Under the pieces are notes generated by a model, which saw only the letters and a list, made by a program, of their open reading frames with translations, was not told where the DNA came from and did not search any database. This document shows positions 54,107-61,484 of a stretch of 64,000 bases of DNA, piece after piece. Origin of the DNA: Rhizobium sp. WSM4643 (lineage in GTDB: Bacteria > Pseudomonadota > Alphaproteobacteria > Rhizobiales > Rhizobiaceae). A program made the translations under genes and the position numbers. Each line of letters begins with the position of its first letter. Positions within the stretch are counted from its first letter, which is position 1. Location: positions 1,302,001 to 1,366,000 of the forward strand of contig NZ_CP104040.1 in NCBI RefSeq assembly GCF_025152745.1. Reading direction: 5' to 3'.

Positions 54107-54352
54107 TTAGTCGTCCAGCAGCAATGCCCTTCGGGTTGAAGAATTCGCGTACCGCTCTTCGCGGGCTCTCTCAGCGGTTACGCGATCCTCGGTGACGGTC
54201 ACGCTCACTACACCGGCTGTGAACTTGGCGATTTCCCCCATGATGGTGCCGATGGGCGTACTGGCGGGAAACGTCCATGTCTCGCGGCTTGGGTAAGAAC
54301 GGTATAGCGGCGACCCGTCCTGCGGGTCTTGGCCATCCTGCTCCCGGTTCAT
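54107..54352 (-). CDS. Short hypothetical protein
   Basis: The 81-residue charged protein from ATG 54352 contains TPIGTIMGEIAKFTAGVVSV and an acidic end (LLLDD). No family recognised. There is no strong ribosome site, and it could be a chance frame. It is kept because no better candidate covers this part of the island. Confidence 0.35.
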   Translation of the reverse strand: MNREQDGQDPQDGSPLYRSYPSRETWTFPASTPIGTIMGEIAKFTAGVVSVTVTEDRVTAERAREERYANSSTRRALLLDD

Positions 54353-54503
54353 GATGCTGCGGTGATCACGTAAAGCACTTCAGTCAAGACATCTCCTCGG
54401 CCGCTTCGCTCGACGCAGCGAGAATAGAGAACAAAAGGTGATTTCGGCAATGGCTCTGGATCGAACCAGCCAATGATATGCGGATTCGGTTGGTTCCCTG
54501 CGT

Positions 54504-56081
54504 TCAGAGGTAAGGTCGATCATCCGGATTCTTGGTTTTGTTCCACCAAGGCAGGATTTCGCCAACGTCCAAAGGGAAGCGCCTGCGTACCAGCGGTACG
54601 CCGCACTGTCGCGTTAGTTCAAGCAGGCCATAACCTTCATATCTCTCGTCCACGGCATGCTTAAGCACCTCCATGAAGGTATCGGTCTCGGTCTGAGCGA
54701 AACAGTCGTTCAGCTCTTGTATCGAAGCGAAAATAACCATCCGCATATCTGCCTCGATGATATCGGGGTCGGAAGCGGCCAACTGCCTGGCCTGCTCAAG
54801 CGCCAAACGCCTCAGCTTCGTAGCCATCTGCATCCAGCCATCCATCGTAAGAACGATTCCGTATGCGGCGGGGGACACGGTGTTGGCTGAGTAAATTCCT
54901 CGACGCGCATGCGAGAAGAACCGCCACAGCTGAAAGATTCCTTTGGCAACCTGATCAAAACCCTGCTTTGCCGCAATCGTTGGGTTGTCCGAAAACTGGG
55001 CTTCAAAAGTAAGCTTGGTCGCTTTGCACTCAATCGCTGCCGTGATCTCCGTTCCGTCCTTGATAAGGCAATCCGGAGGATCGATAAGCGTAGCCTTGCT
55101 GCGCCCGTATGGCAGGCCTTTTAGGGCGTGGAAGCGCGGATGATAGGCCACGACGAGCTTTCGAATGTAGTCTTCGAAACGAGCATTGGCATCGGTTAAT
55201 AGGCGAGTTGGACCTTGTTTGATGTCGTAGTAGAGACCGGAAGTAGCTCGGTTCATGATGAGCGGCGGTAGGGGCGCTATGTATATCAAATGTCGATGCT
55301 TGACGCAGATGATTGGATGCTGGCGGAGGACGCTTGGCATGTAAGCCGTTCTGAGAGGTGCCCCAAGAACTCTTACTGCATCTGCGTTCATCCTTGCTGC
55401 CTTGGCGCGGGCCTCAGAAAGCCCAATGCTATGAAGAGCAAGCGTTTTTGCCATGTCTGATTGGGGTAAGCCGAGTGAAGATGTGTCGGGTTCGGTGGTC
55501 CACGGCTTTTCGGGAGTGAGTCCAAAAAGGGCGAGGCTCAAAAACAGGAAGTTGGCAACTGATATTCCATTCCTCTCTTCGAAGAATGCCCCGCACTCGC
55601 CTAGTCCGTAGACATACGCGTAGCGATATAGCTGCTCGGCGTTGTAGCCGCGTTGCCATGCGAACTGCCTCTGGCCAATCCGGTACATTTCTTCCCAGAT
55701 ATTGTCGGCCGTTCCGGTCATCGCGTATTCGCCATTCTCCATCTCCCTCAAGAGGTTGACCAGGGCGCCCAAAGACCCGAATTTCGTAAGGTTTGTGTAT
55801 TTGTAGCGACCGTTGCGGTGTTTATCCTTCGAAGTTGTCAGCAGAGACGTAACGATTGTCTCTAGTTCCCATTTATAAATGGCATATTGGTCGACCATAT
55901 TGTCGATCACTGCCTCTTTGGGAAACGCGATGTACCGAGCCGCTAGCTTTGCTTTTCCGGATTGCACCGCATTAACGGCCCAAATCAGGGCAAGTGCGTC
56001 GACGTCATTCGCGCGTTCTAGCCACTCCCGGTAGCGTTTTTTGACGATCGTCAGTTTAAAGCGAGAGGTCGTGTTTTCCAT
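54504..56081 (-). CDS. Large protein with a PD-(D/E)xK-type nuclease signature
   Basis: This is a 525-residue soluble protein. A helical N-terminal part of about 300 residues has no recognised domain. From about residue 300 a restriction-endonuclease-like core appears: ARFEDYIRKLV (helix Glu), IDPPDCLI (Asp near 337), then AAIECKATK (ExK near 351-353). The spacing fits the PD-(D/E)xK fold. A C-terminal Arg/Trp-rich segment follows. Such domains occur in defence and mobile-element genes; no methyltransferase or helicase is adjacent. Start at ATG 56081. Confidence 0.62.
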   Translation of the reverse strand: MENTTSRFKLTIVKKRYREWLERANDVDALALIWAVNAVQSGKAKLAARYIAFPKEAVIDNMVDQYAIYKWELETIVTSLLTTSKDKHRNGRYKYTNLTKFGSLGALVNLLREMENGEYAMTGTADNIWEEMYRIGQRQFAWQRGYNAEQLYRYAYVYGLGECGAFFEERNGISVANFLFLSLALFGLTPEKPWTTEPDTSSLGLPQSDMAKTLALHSIGLSEARAKAARMNADAVRVLGAPLRTAYMPSVLRQHPIICVKHRHLIYIAPLPPLIMNRATSGLYYDIKQGPTRLLTDANARFEDYIRKLVVAYHPRFHALKGLPYGRSKATLIDPPDCLIKDGTEITAAIECKATKLTFEAQFSDNPTIAAKQGFDQVAKGIFQLWRFFSHARRGIYSANTVSPAAYGIVLTMDGWMQMATKLRRLALEQARQLAASDPDIIEADMRMVIFASIQELNDCFAQTETDTFMEVLKHAVDERYEGYGLLELTRQCGVPLVRRRFPLDVGEILPWWNKTKNPDDRPYL

Positions 56082-56138
56082 CCCCTATGCATACCAGAAG
56101 TAGTTGCCAAGATTCGAGGGGTGGGTCATCGTTATCCC

Positions 56139-56418
56139 GTGAGTAATTCCGTAGGCCGCCCATCCACCTTCCAACCTGAGTATGTAGATCAGGTGGAGCG
56201 GCTGCCGAACCGGTGCCATCGACACCGATATCGCCGAATTCTTCAACGTTGCCGTTTCCACGGTCTATGAGTGGAAGAATGCTTATCCGGAATTTTCGGA
56301 GGCCATTAAACGCGGGAAGGCCAAAGTTGACCGCGAAGTGGCCGATAAGCTGATTGATCGGGCCATGGGGGCGAAGTTCGTCATCCAGAAGGAAGTGAAG
56401 CTCAAGTCCGTCGGGTGA
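56139..56418 (+). pseudogene. Terminase small-subunit-like pseudogene with a 2-nt deletion
   Basis: From GTG 56139 the frame reads GRPSTFQPEYVDQVERL. At about 56203 two bases (probably TG of CTGTGCC) are missing. Past this, the other frame continues TGAIDTDIAEFFNVAVSTVY then EWKNAYPEFSEAIKRGKAK, a helix-turn-helix of the phage terminase small subunit kind. It ends at TGA 56416-56418, overlapping the following Ref-like start. Restoring the two bases would rejoin the frame. Confidence 0.78.
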
Positions 56419-56708
56419 ATACCTGCGATCGCCAACATTTTTCCCGCGTCGCAGCCCTCGGCTGCATCGTAGTGTTTCCGGATTCCGGCGAACGCTGCTG
56501 CTCACCAGCCGAAATCCATCATCCACGAGACGGGCAGGGACTGGGGCAGCGTGCCGACCACTCTCAAGCCATTCCGCTGTGTTTCAACCATCATTCTGCC
56601 CAGTCGCCCCCGCCATACGGGCATGCTATCCATAAGGGGACGAAGACGTTTGAGGCGAGGTATGGAACGGAAGCGGAGCTGTTAGAGCGAACGCGGGAAC
56701 TTCTTTGA
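56415..56708 (+). CDS. Ref-like HNH nuclease (DUF968-type), copy 2
   Basis: From GTG 56415, overlapping the terminase remnant stop (GTGA), the protein has 97 residues. Motifs are identical in kind to copy 1 (AEIHHPRDGQGLGQRADH, AIPLCFNHH). It is followed after 8 bp by the DUF4238 gene. The two copies share their nuclease core, while upstream and downstream sequences differ, so they are paralogues or came from two related phages. Confidence 0.72.
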   Translation: MNTCDRQHFSRVAALGCIVVFPDSGERCCSPAEIHHPRDGQGLGQRADHSQAIPLCFNHHSAQSPPPYGHAIHKGTKTFEARYGTEAELLERTRELL

Positions 56709-56716
56709 GAGGCTGA

Positions 56717-57592
56717 TTGAAGCACCATTACATCCCGCAGTTCTATCTGAAGCAGTGGGAAGGCAAAGACCGAAAGCTACAAGTCTATTGTCGGCGGGGC
56801 GACGGCCTCCTGACCACGACCCGCCTTGCCCGTAAGGCGACCGGCTATGAAGTCGATCTGTACAAGCTGCCGGGGGCGACTCCCGAGCGAGAGCACGAAG
56901 TCGAGCGGATGTTTATGGCGCTGGTAGATGATGAGGCCGTGCGCGTCAGGGATGGCATGCTGACTTCAGTGCTGCCGAAAGACCAACGGAAGCGCTTTGC
57001 GTGGGCGCGGTTTGTCCTCTCGCTGGTTGTCCGCAATCCCGAAGAGCTGAAGCGCTTCAAAGTCGATTACGCAAGACATCTGTTGATGCCGGCGCCTGAG
57101 TTTCAGACGCGCTATGCGGCGATGCGGAAAGAGGGTGATCCCGAGCTGTTTGAAGAGTGGATGGTACAGATGGACCCGACCTATGGGGAGCGTCAGGCGG
57201 TTGTCACACTGACGAAGCTCATCGAAAACCATAGTGTTCTGAGGCTGCTCCGTACAATGCATTGGCGTGTCATTGATACCAGCCGGGCCTCGCGTCGGCT
57301 GCTGACATCTGACCGGCCGGTGGTGGTGACGAACGGGATGGTTCACTACAACGGGCATTATGCACTTCCTCTTAGCCCGACGCGCCTGTTCTTGGCTACG
57401 ACGGCAATCCAGTTCGCGGACGAGTTCTGTGCGCTACCAGCGAGCAAGATTGCGCGGGAAGTGAATCGACTGGTGATCGGGCAGGCGCGACGGTTCGTCT
57501 ATTCTCTCGATGACCGGAACCTGGCGGAGGTGAGACGTGGATTTGGAAAGTTGGAACCACCCTCTTTGCTTCCGAGCATGAAGCCAAAATAA
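56717..57592 (+). CDS. DUF4238-domain protein
   Basis: The 291-residue soluble protein begins (TTG 56717, with GAGAGG upstream) with the DUF4238 signature KHHYIPQFYLKQW. It continues through a helical body with LTSDRPVVVTNG and an FLATT strand near residues 195-230. Members are common in mobile elements and have no fixed role; metal-dependent nuclease activity has been suggested for the HHY motif but is not proven. It is the last gene before the right island border. Confidence 0.82.
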   Translation: MKHHYIPQFYLKQWEGKDRKLQVYCRRGDGLLTTTRLARKATGYEVDLYKLPGATPEREHEVERMFMALVDDEAVRVRDGMLTSVLPKDQRKRFAWARFVLSLVVRNPEELKRFKVDYARHLLMPAPEFQTRYAAMRKEGDPELFEEWMVQMDPTYGERQAVVTLTKLIENHSVLRLLRTMHWRVIDTSRASRRLLTSDRPVVVTNGMVHYNGHYALPLSPTRLFLATTAIQFADEFCALPASKIAREVNRLVIGQARRFVYSLDDRNLAEVRRGFGKLEPPSLLPSMKPK

Positions 57593-57663
57593 CTCGTCCG
57601 GCGTCACTGGATATGTGTGGAGGAAGATTGCTGCGGGGCTAGGCCGCGAAGAACATCATTCAA

Positions 57664-57687
57664 GACCAGATTCTGTACCGTCTCTAA
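57664..57687 (+). other. Putative right attachment site: remnant of the ldtR 3' end
   Basis: It reads GACCAGATTCTGTACCGTCT then CTAA, encoding DQILYRL-stop, the same as the end of ldtR at 47518-47541 with five synonymous differences. No ldtR sequence precedes it (upstream frame reads NIIQ, not the host FWN). The original host end, displaced by insertion, is the simplest explanation. Confidence 0.65.
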
Positions 57688-57716
57688 GACCCCTGACCTC
57701 CTTTCAGGGTTGCAGA

Positions 57717-57746
57717 AAATCGGACGTGTCCCTGCACGTCCGATTT
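57717..57746 (+). terminator. Hairpin after the displaced ldtR end
   Basis: AAATCGGACGTG, TCCCTG loop, CACGTCCGATTT. It lies 30 bp past the remnant stop, consistent with being the original ldtR terminator left on the far side of the island. Confidence 0.7.
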
Positions 57747-58130
57747 GCCGTTTAATCTGCGTGGCATCTTTGCAACGCATTGCAGGCAAACGCAAAGCCC
57801 GGTATTCAAGCCGTTTTTTAGCCGTTATTAACCGGCACGCTTTACCCCGTCATATGGTTCGTTGCGTCGTGTTTCCGGTAGCCGGCAGCCCTTCTACCCA
57901 CCCGGCAACACGAATTGGCCATATTGGTGTGGCAGCGGAAGGCTTAACAACCGGCGCTTTCAATAGACCGATCAGGAATGTTCAGGCTGCCGCATCGCAA
58001 TCTTGTGATGAGGCAAGTGGAATTTTTCGGTGCGCCGGGACAACGAATGGACTGGGATCTGCGTTGAAGCGCAGTGATATCGCAAAGAGCCGCAGATTCT
58101 CTTTAATAGCGGCATTCAGTGGTTGGGACT
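57747..58130. other. Upstream region of ldtP, 384 bp
   Basis: No gene is seen. It presumably holds the ldtP promoter and the binding site for LdtR, which I cannot pick out by eye. A weak purine-rich stretch lies before ATG 58131. Confidence 0.45.
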
Positions 58131-59432
58131 ATGTCGAAGAAAAACGGAATTGAAGCTCTCTCGCGCCGCGCTTTCCTGGCGTCCGCGGCAACGATTGGCG
58201 CCGGCGCGCTTGCCGCGCCGGCATTCGCGCAATCGGCGCTCGATACGCTGATCAATGCGCCGCGCCGCGGCAACTGGGACGACCAGTTCGACGCCAAGGC
58301 GGCGTCGCGCACGGCGACCGCCATGGTTTCCAACACGCCGATTCTCGGACCCCAATCGGTCGCAAGCGCGCAGCAGGCGATCATGCAGTATCAGCAGATT
58401 GCCGCAGCCGGTGGCTGGCCTGAGGTCAATCCCGGTGACCAGCGTCTGCAGCTCGGCGTCAACTCTCCCGCCGTCCAGGCGCTGCGCCAGCGCCTGGCGA
58501 TCACCGGTGATCTGCCGCGCGAGGCCGGCCTGTCCAATGCCTTCGATTCCTATGTCGATGGTGCGGTCAAGCGCTTCCAGGCCCGCCACGGTCTGCCGTC
58601 CGATGGCGTTCTCGGCGAATTCACGCTGAAGGCGATGAACATTCCTGCCGATGTCCGCCTGCAGCAGCTGAACACCAATCTGATTCGCCTGCAGACCTTC
58701 CCCGAAGACATGGGCCGCCGTCACCTGATGGTCAACATCCCGGCCGCCTATGTGGAGGCTGTCGAAGACGGCAGTGTCGCGACGCGCCACACCGCGGTTG
58801 TCGGCCGTCTCAGCCGCCCGACGCATCTCGTCAATTCGAAGATTTACGAGGTCATCCTCAATCCTTATTGGACGGCGCCGCGCTCGATCGTCGAGAAAGA
58901 CATCATGCCGCTGATGCGCAAGGATCCGACCTATCTCGAAAAGAACGCCATCCGCCTGATCGACGGCAAGGGCAATGAAGTCGCCCCCGAGACCGTCGAT
59001 TGGAACGGCGAAGCACCGAACCTGATGTTCCGTCAGGACCCCGGCAAGATCAACGCCATGGCGTCGACAAAGATCAATTTCTACAACAAGAACGGCGAGT
59101 ATATGCACGACACGCCGCAGCAGGGCCTGTTCAACAAGCTGATGCGCTTCGAATCGTCGGGCTGCGTCCGCGTCCAGAACGTCCGCGACTTGTCGAACTG
59201 GCTGTTGCGCGAGACCCCCGGCTGGAACCGCCAGCAGATGGAGCAGGTGATCGCAACCGGCGTCAACACACCGGTCAAGCTCGCCACGGAAGTTCCGGTC
59301 TATTTCGTCTACATCTCCGCCTGGGGCATGCCCGACGGCATTGTCCAGTTCCGCGACGACATCTATCAGATGGACGGCAATGCCGAGCTGGCGCTCGACA
59401 CCACGGCCGGTATGGAACAGCCGGTCCAGTAA
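58131..59432 (+). CDS. ldtP: L,D-transpeptidase (YkuD family) LdtP
   Basis: From ATG 58131 the protein has 433 residues. A twin-arginine-like signal (SRRAFLASAATIGAG, cleavage near AFAQS) directs it to the periplasm. A peptidoglycan-binding domain (AVKRFQARHGLPSDGVLGEF) is followed by the YkuD catalytic domain with the conserved His in YMHDTPQQGLF and Cys in RFESSGCVRVQN. It makes 3-3 crosslinks in peptidoglycan or attaches proteins to it. Orthologues are regulated by LdtR, here 10 kb away. Start choice: the ATG 12 bp downstream of a possible GTG gives the signal. Confidence 0.92.
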   Translation: MSKKNGIEALSRRAFLASAATIGAGALAAPAFAQSALDTLINAPRRGNWDDQFDAKAASRTATAMVSNTPILGPQSVASAQQAIMQYQQIAAAGGWPEVNPGDQRLQLGVNSPAVQALRQRLAITGDLPREAGLSNAFDSYVDGAVKRFQARHGLPSDGVLGEFTLKAMNIPADVRLQQLNTNLIRLQTFPEDMGRRHLMVNIPAAYVEAVEDGSVATRHTAVVGRLSRPTHLVNSKIYEVILNPYWTAPRSIVEKDIMPLMRKDPTYLEKNAIRLIDGKGNEVAPETVDWNGEAPNLMFRQDPGKINAMASTKINFYNKNGEYMHDTPQQGLFNKLMRFESSGCVRVQNVRDLSNWLLRETPGWNRQQMEQVIATGVNTPVKLATEVPVYFVYISAWGMPDGIVQFRDDIYQMDGNAELALDTTAGMEQPVQ

Positions 59433-59469
59433 GCGGCGACTCTGCATCGTGATTTGAGAACCGCGCTTT

Positions 59470-59516
59470 TGAACTGACCTCCGAAAGTTGGACATCCAAC
59501 CTCGGGGGTCAGTTCA
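59470..59516. repeat. 47-bp palindrome with IS3-like ends, ghost of an IS
   Basis: The left arm is TGAACTGACCTCCGAAAGTT then GG; the right arm, reverse-complemented, is TGAACTGACCCCCGAGGTTG then G, around a 4-base loop. The arms look like the terminal inverted repeats of IS3-family elements with the whole interior deleted. A T-rich stretch follows, so it may act as the ldtP terminator. Confidence 0.6.
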
Positions 59517-59696
59517 TTTCGGGCGTGTTTTTTTATGTCCGAGGAGACGCTCCTTGATGCGGTCGCCAAGGATCGGCGCGGCGCGGCCGCAAAAGAGCGC
59601 GAGCGCGCGCTTTGCTCAGCAAATGTCGTTCTCCGTATTGCTCTCGCCACAGCGGAAGGCTAATACCTCAGCGCATTCCAGTTGAGGAGCCCGCCC

Positions 59697-60995
59697 ATGA
59701 CCAATGCTTCCACCGAATCCTTCTTCAATCGCTCGCTTGCGGACGTCGATCCGGACATTTTCGGCGCGATCGGAAAGGAACTCGGTCGCCAACGGCACGA
59801 GATCGAACTGATCGCTTCTGAGAACATCGTCTCCCGCGCCGTGCTGGAAGCCCAGGGCTCCATCATGACCAACAAATATGCCGAGGGTTATCCCGGCAAG
59901 CGTTATTACGGCGGCTGCCAATTCGTCGATATCGCCGAGGAACTGGCAATCGAGCGCGCCAAGAAGCTGTTCGGCGTCAATTTCGCCAACGTCCAGCCGA
60001 ATTCCGGTTCGCAGATGAACCAGGCCGTGTTCCTGGCGCTGCTACAGCCCGGCGACACCTTCATGGGTCTCGACCTGAATTCGGGCGGCCACCTCACGCA
60101 TGGTTCGCCGGTCAACATGTCCGGCAAGTGGTTCAACGTCGTCTCCTATGGCGTGCGCGAAGGCGACAACCTGCTCGACATGGATGAAGTTGCCCGCAAG
60201 GCCGAGGAAACCAAGCCGAAGCTCATCATCGCCGGCGGCACTGCCTATTCCCGTATCTGGGACTGGAAGCGCTTCCGCGAGATCGCCGACTCGGTTGGCG
60301 CCTATCTCATGGTCGACATGGCCCACATCGCCGGCCTTGTCGCCGGTGGCGTTCATCCGTCGCCATTCCCGCATTGCCATGTCGCCACCACGACGACCCA
60401 CAAGTCGCTGCGCGGCCCGCGCGGCGGCGTCATCCTCACCAATGACGAGGATCTGGCGAAGAAGTTCAATTCGGCCGTTTTCCCGGGTCTGCAGGGCGGC
60501 CCGCTGATGCACATCATCGCCGCCAAGGCTGTGGCCTTCGGCGAGGCGCTGCAGCCGGAATTCAAGGATTATGCCGCCCAGGTCGTCAAGAACGCCAAGG
60601 CGCTGGCCGAAACGCTGATATCGGGTGGCCTCGACGTCGTCTCCGGCGGCACCGACAACCACCTGATGCTGGTCGACCTTCGCAAGAAGAACGCCACCGG
60701 CAAGCGCGCCGAGGCAGCGCTTGGCCGCGCCTACGTCACCTGCAACAAGAACGGCATTCCCTTCGATCCGGAAAAGCCCTTCGTCACCTCGGGCGTGCGC
60801 CTCGGCGCACCGGCCGGCACGACCCGCGGCTTCAAGGAAGCCGAATTCCGCGAGATCGGCAATCTGATCGTCGAGGTCCTCGACGGCCTGAAGGTCGCCA
60901 ATTCCGATGAAGGCAACGCTGCCGTCGAAGCCGCGGTGCGCGGCAAGGTGGTCAACCTCACCGACCGCTTCCCCATGTATGATTACTTGGGATAA
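59697..60995 (+). CDS. glyA: Serine hydroxymethyltransferase
   Basis: From ATG 59697 the protein has 432 residues. It converts serine and THF to glycine and 5,10-methylene-THF. Signatures are [57 protein letters not shown] and the PLP Lys region [13 protein letters not shown]. It lies in the conserved order ldtP-glyA-nrdR-ribD. GAGGAG is upstream of the start. Confidence 0.97.
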   Translation: MTNASTESFFNRSLADVDPDIFGAIGKELGRQRHEIELIASENIVSRAVLEAQGSIMTNKYAEGYPGKRYYGGCQFVDIAEELAIERAKKLFGVNFANVQPNSGSQMNQAVFLALLQPGDTFMGLDLNSGGHLTHGSPVNMSGKWFNVVSYGVREGDNLLDMDEVARKAEETKPKLIIAGGTAYSRIWDWKRFREIADSVGAYLMVDMAHIAGLVAGGVHPSPFPHCHVATTTTHKSLRGPRGGVILTNDEDLAKKFNSAVFPGLQGGPLMHIIAAKAVAFGEALQPEFKDYAAQVVKNAKALAETLISGGLDVVSGGTDNHLMLVDLRKKNATGKRAEAALGRAYVTCNKNGIPFDPEKPFVTSGVRLGAPAGTTRGFKEAEFREIGNLIVEVLDGLKVANSDEGNAAVEAAVRGKVVNLTDRFPMYDYLG

Positions 60996-61004
60996 GGAGT
61001 AGGG

Positions 61005-61481
61005 ATGCGCTGCCCCTATTGCGGTTCGGAAGATACTCAGGTCAAGGATTCGCGCCCGGCGGAGGACAACACGTCCATCCGCCGGCGGCGCATCTGTCCG
61101 GATTGCGGCGGCCGCTTCACGACGTTCGAGCGCGTGCAGTTGCGCGAGCTGATGGTCATCAAGAAGACCGGCCGCAAAGTGCCCTTCGACCGCGACAAGC
61201 TGGTGCGCTCCTTCGAAGTGGCGTTGCGCAAGCGCCCCGTCGAGCGGGACCGCATAGAGCGCGCCGTCTCAGGCATCGTCCGCCGGCTTGAAAGCTCCGG
61301 CGAGACCGAGATCTCCTCCGAGCAGATCGGCCTGCAGGTGCTGGAAGCCATGAAGAGCCTCGATGATGTCGGCTTCGTGCGCTACGCCTCGGTCTACCGG
61401 GATTTCTCGCTTGCCGAGGATTTCGAGAAGGTCATTTCCGAGATCAACGCCAAGATTGCCCGCGACCCGCTGGACAGGTGA
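61005..61481 (+). CDS. nrdR: Transcriptional repressor NrdR
   Basis: The 158-residue protein represses ribonucleotide reductase genes when bound to (d)ATP. The N-terminal zinc ribbon is [18 protein letters not shown] with CPDCGGRF. An ATP-cone domain follows ([16 protein letters not shown]). It starts 9 bp after glyA and ends 3 bp before ribD, in one operon. Confidence 0.97.
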   Translation: MRCPYCGSEDTQVKDSRPAEDNTSIRRRRICPDCGGRFTTFERVQLRELMVIKKTGRKVPFDRDKLVRSFEVALRKRPVERDRIERAVSGIVRRLESSGETEISSEQIGLQVLEAMKSLDDVGFVRYASVYRDFSLAEDFEKVISEINAKIARDPLDR

Positions 61482-61484
61482 GCC

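Larger units (their letters stand above)
47542..57663. mobile_element. Integrated genomic island of about 10.1 kb at the ldtR 3' end
   Basis: Boundaries are set by the direct repeat of the ldtR tail. The contents differ from the flanks: broken phage genes (terminase small subunit-like, D12 methylase tail, replication remnants), duplicated Ref-like HNH genes, AT-rich membrane-protein genes, and stand-alone defence-type domains (SIR2_2, PD-(D/E)xK-like, DUF4145, DUF4238). No integrase, excisionase or structural phage genes are seen, so it is probably a decayed prophage or satellite that has lost mobility, or the integrase was lost by deletion. Most housekeeping neighbours on both sides are in the expected order. 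Confidence 0.75.

Noticed and set aside
48949..57592. SIR2, DUF4145, PD-(D/E)xK-like and DUF4238 genes as a single multi-gene defence operon
   Set aside because: They are on different strands, separated by broken phage genes, and lack shared spacing or overlaps. They are better described as separate cargo until co-conservation is shown.
61482..61484. FMN riboswitch for the rib genes
   Set aside because: ribD follows nrdR after three bases, so there is no space for a leader, and none is seen before glyA.
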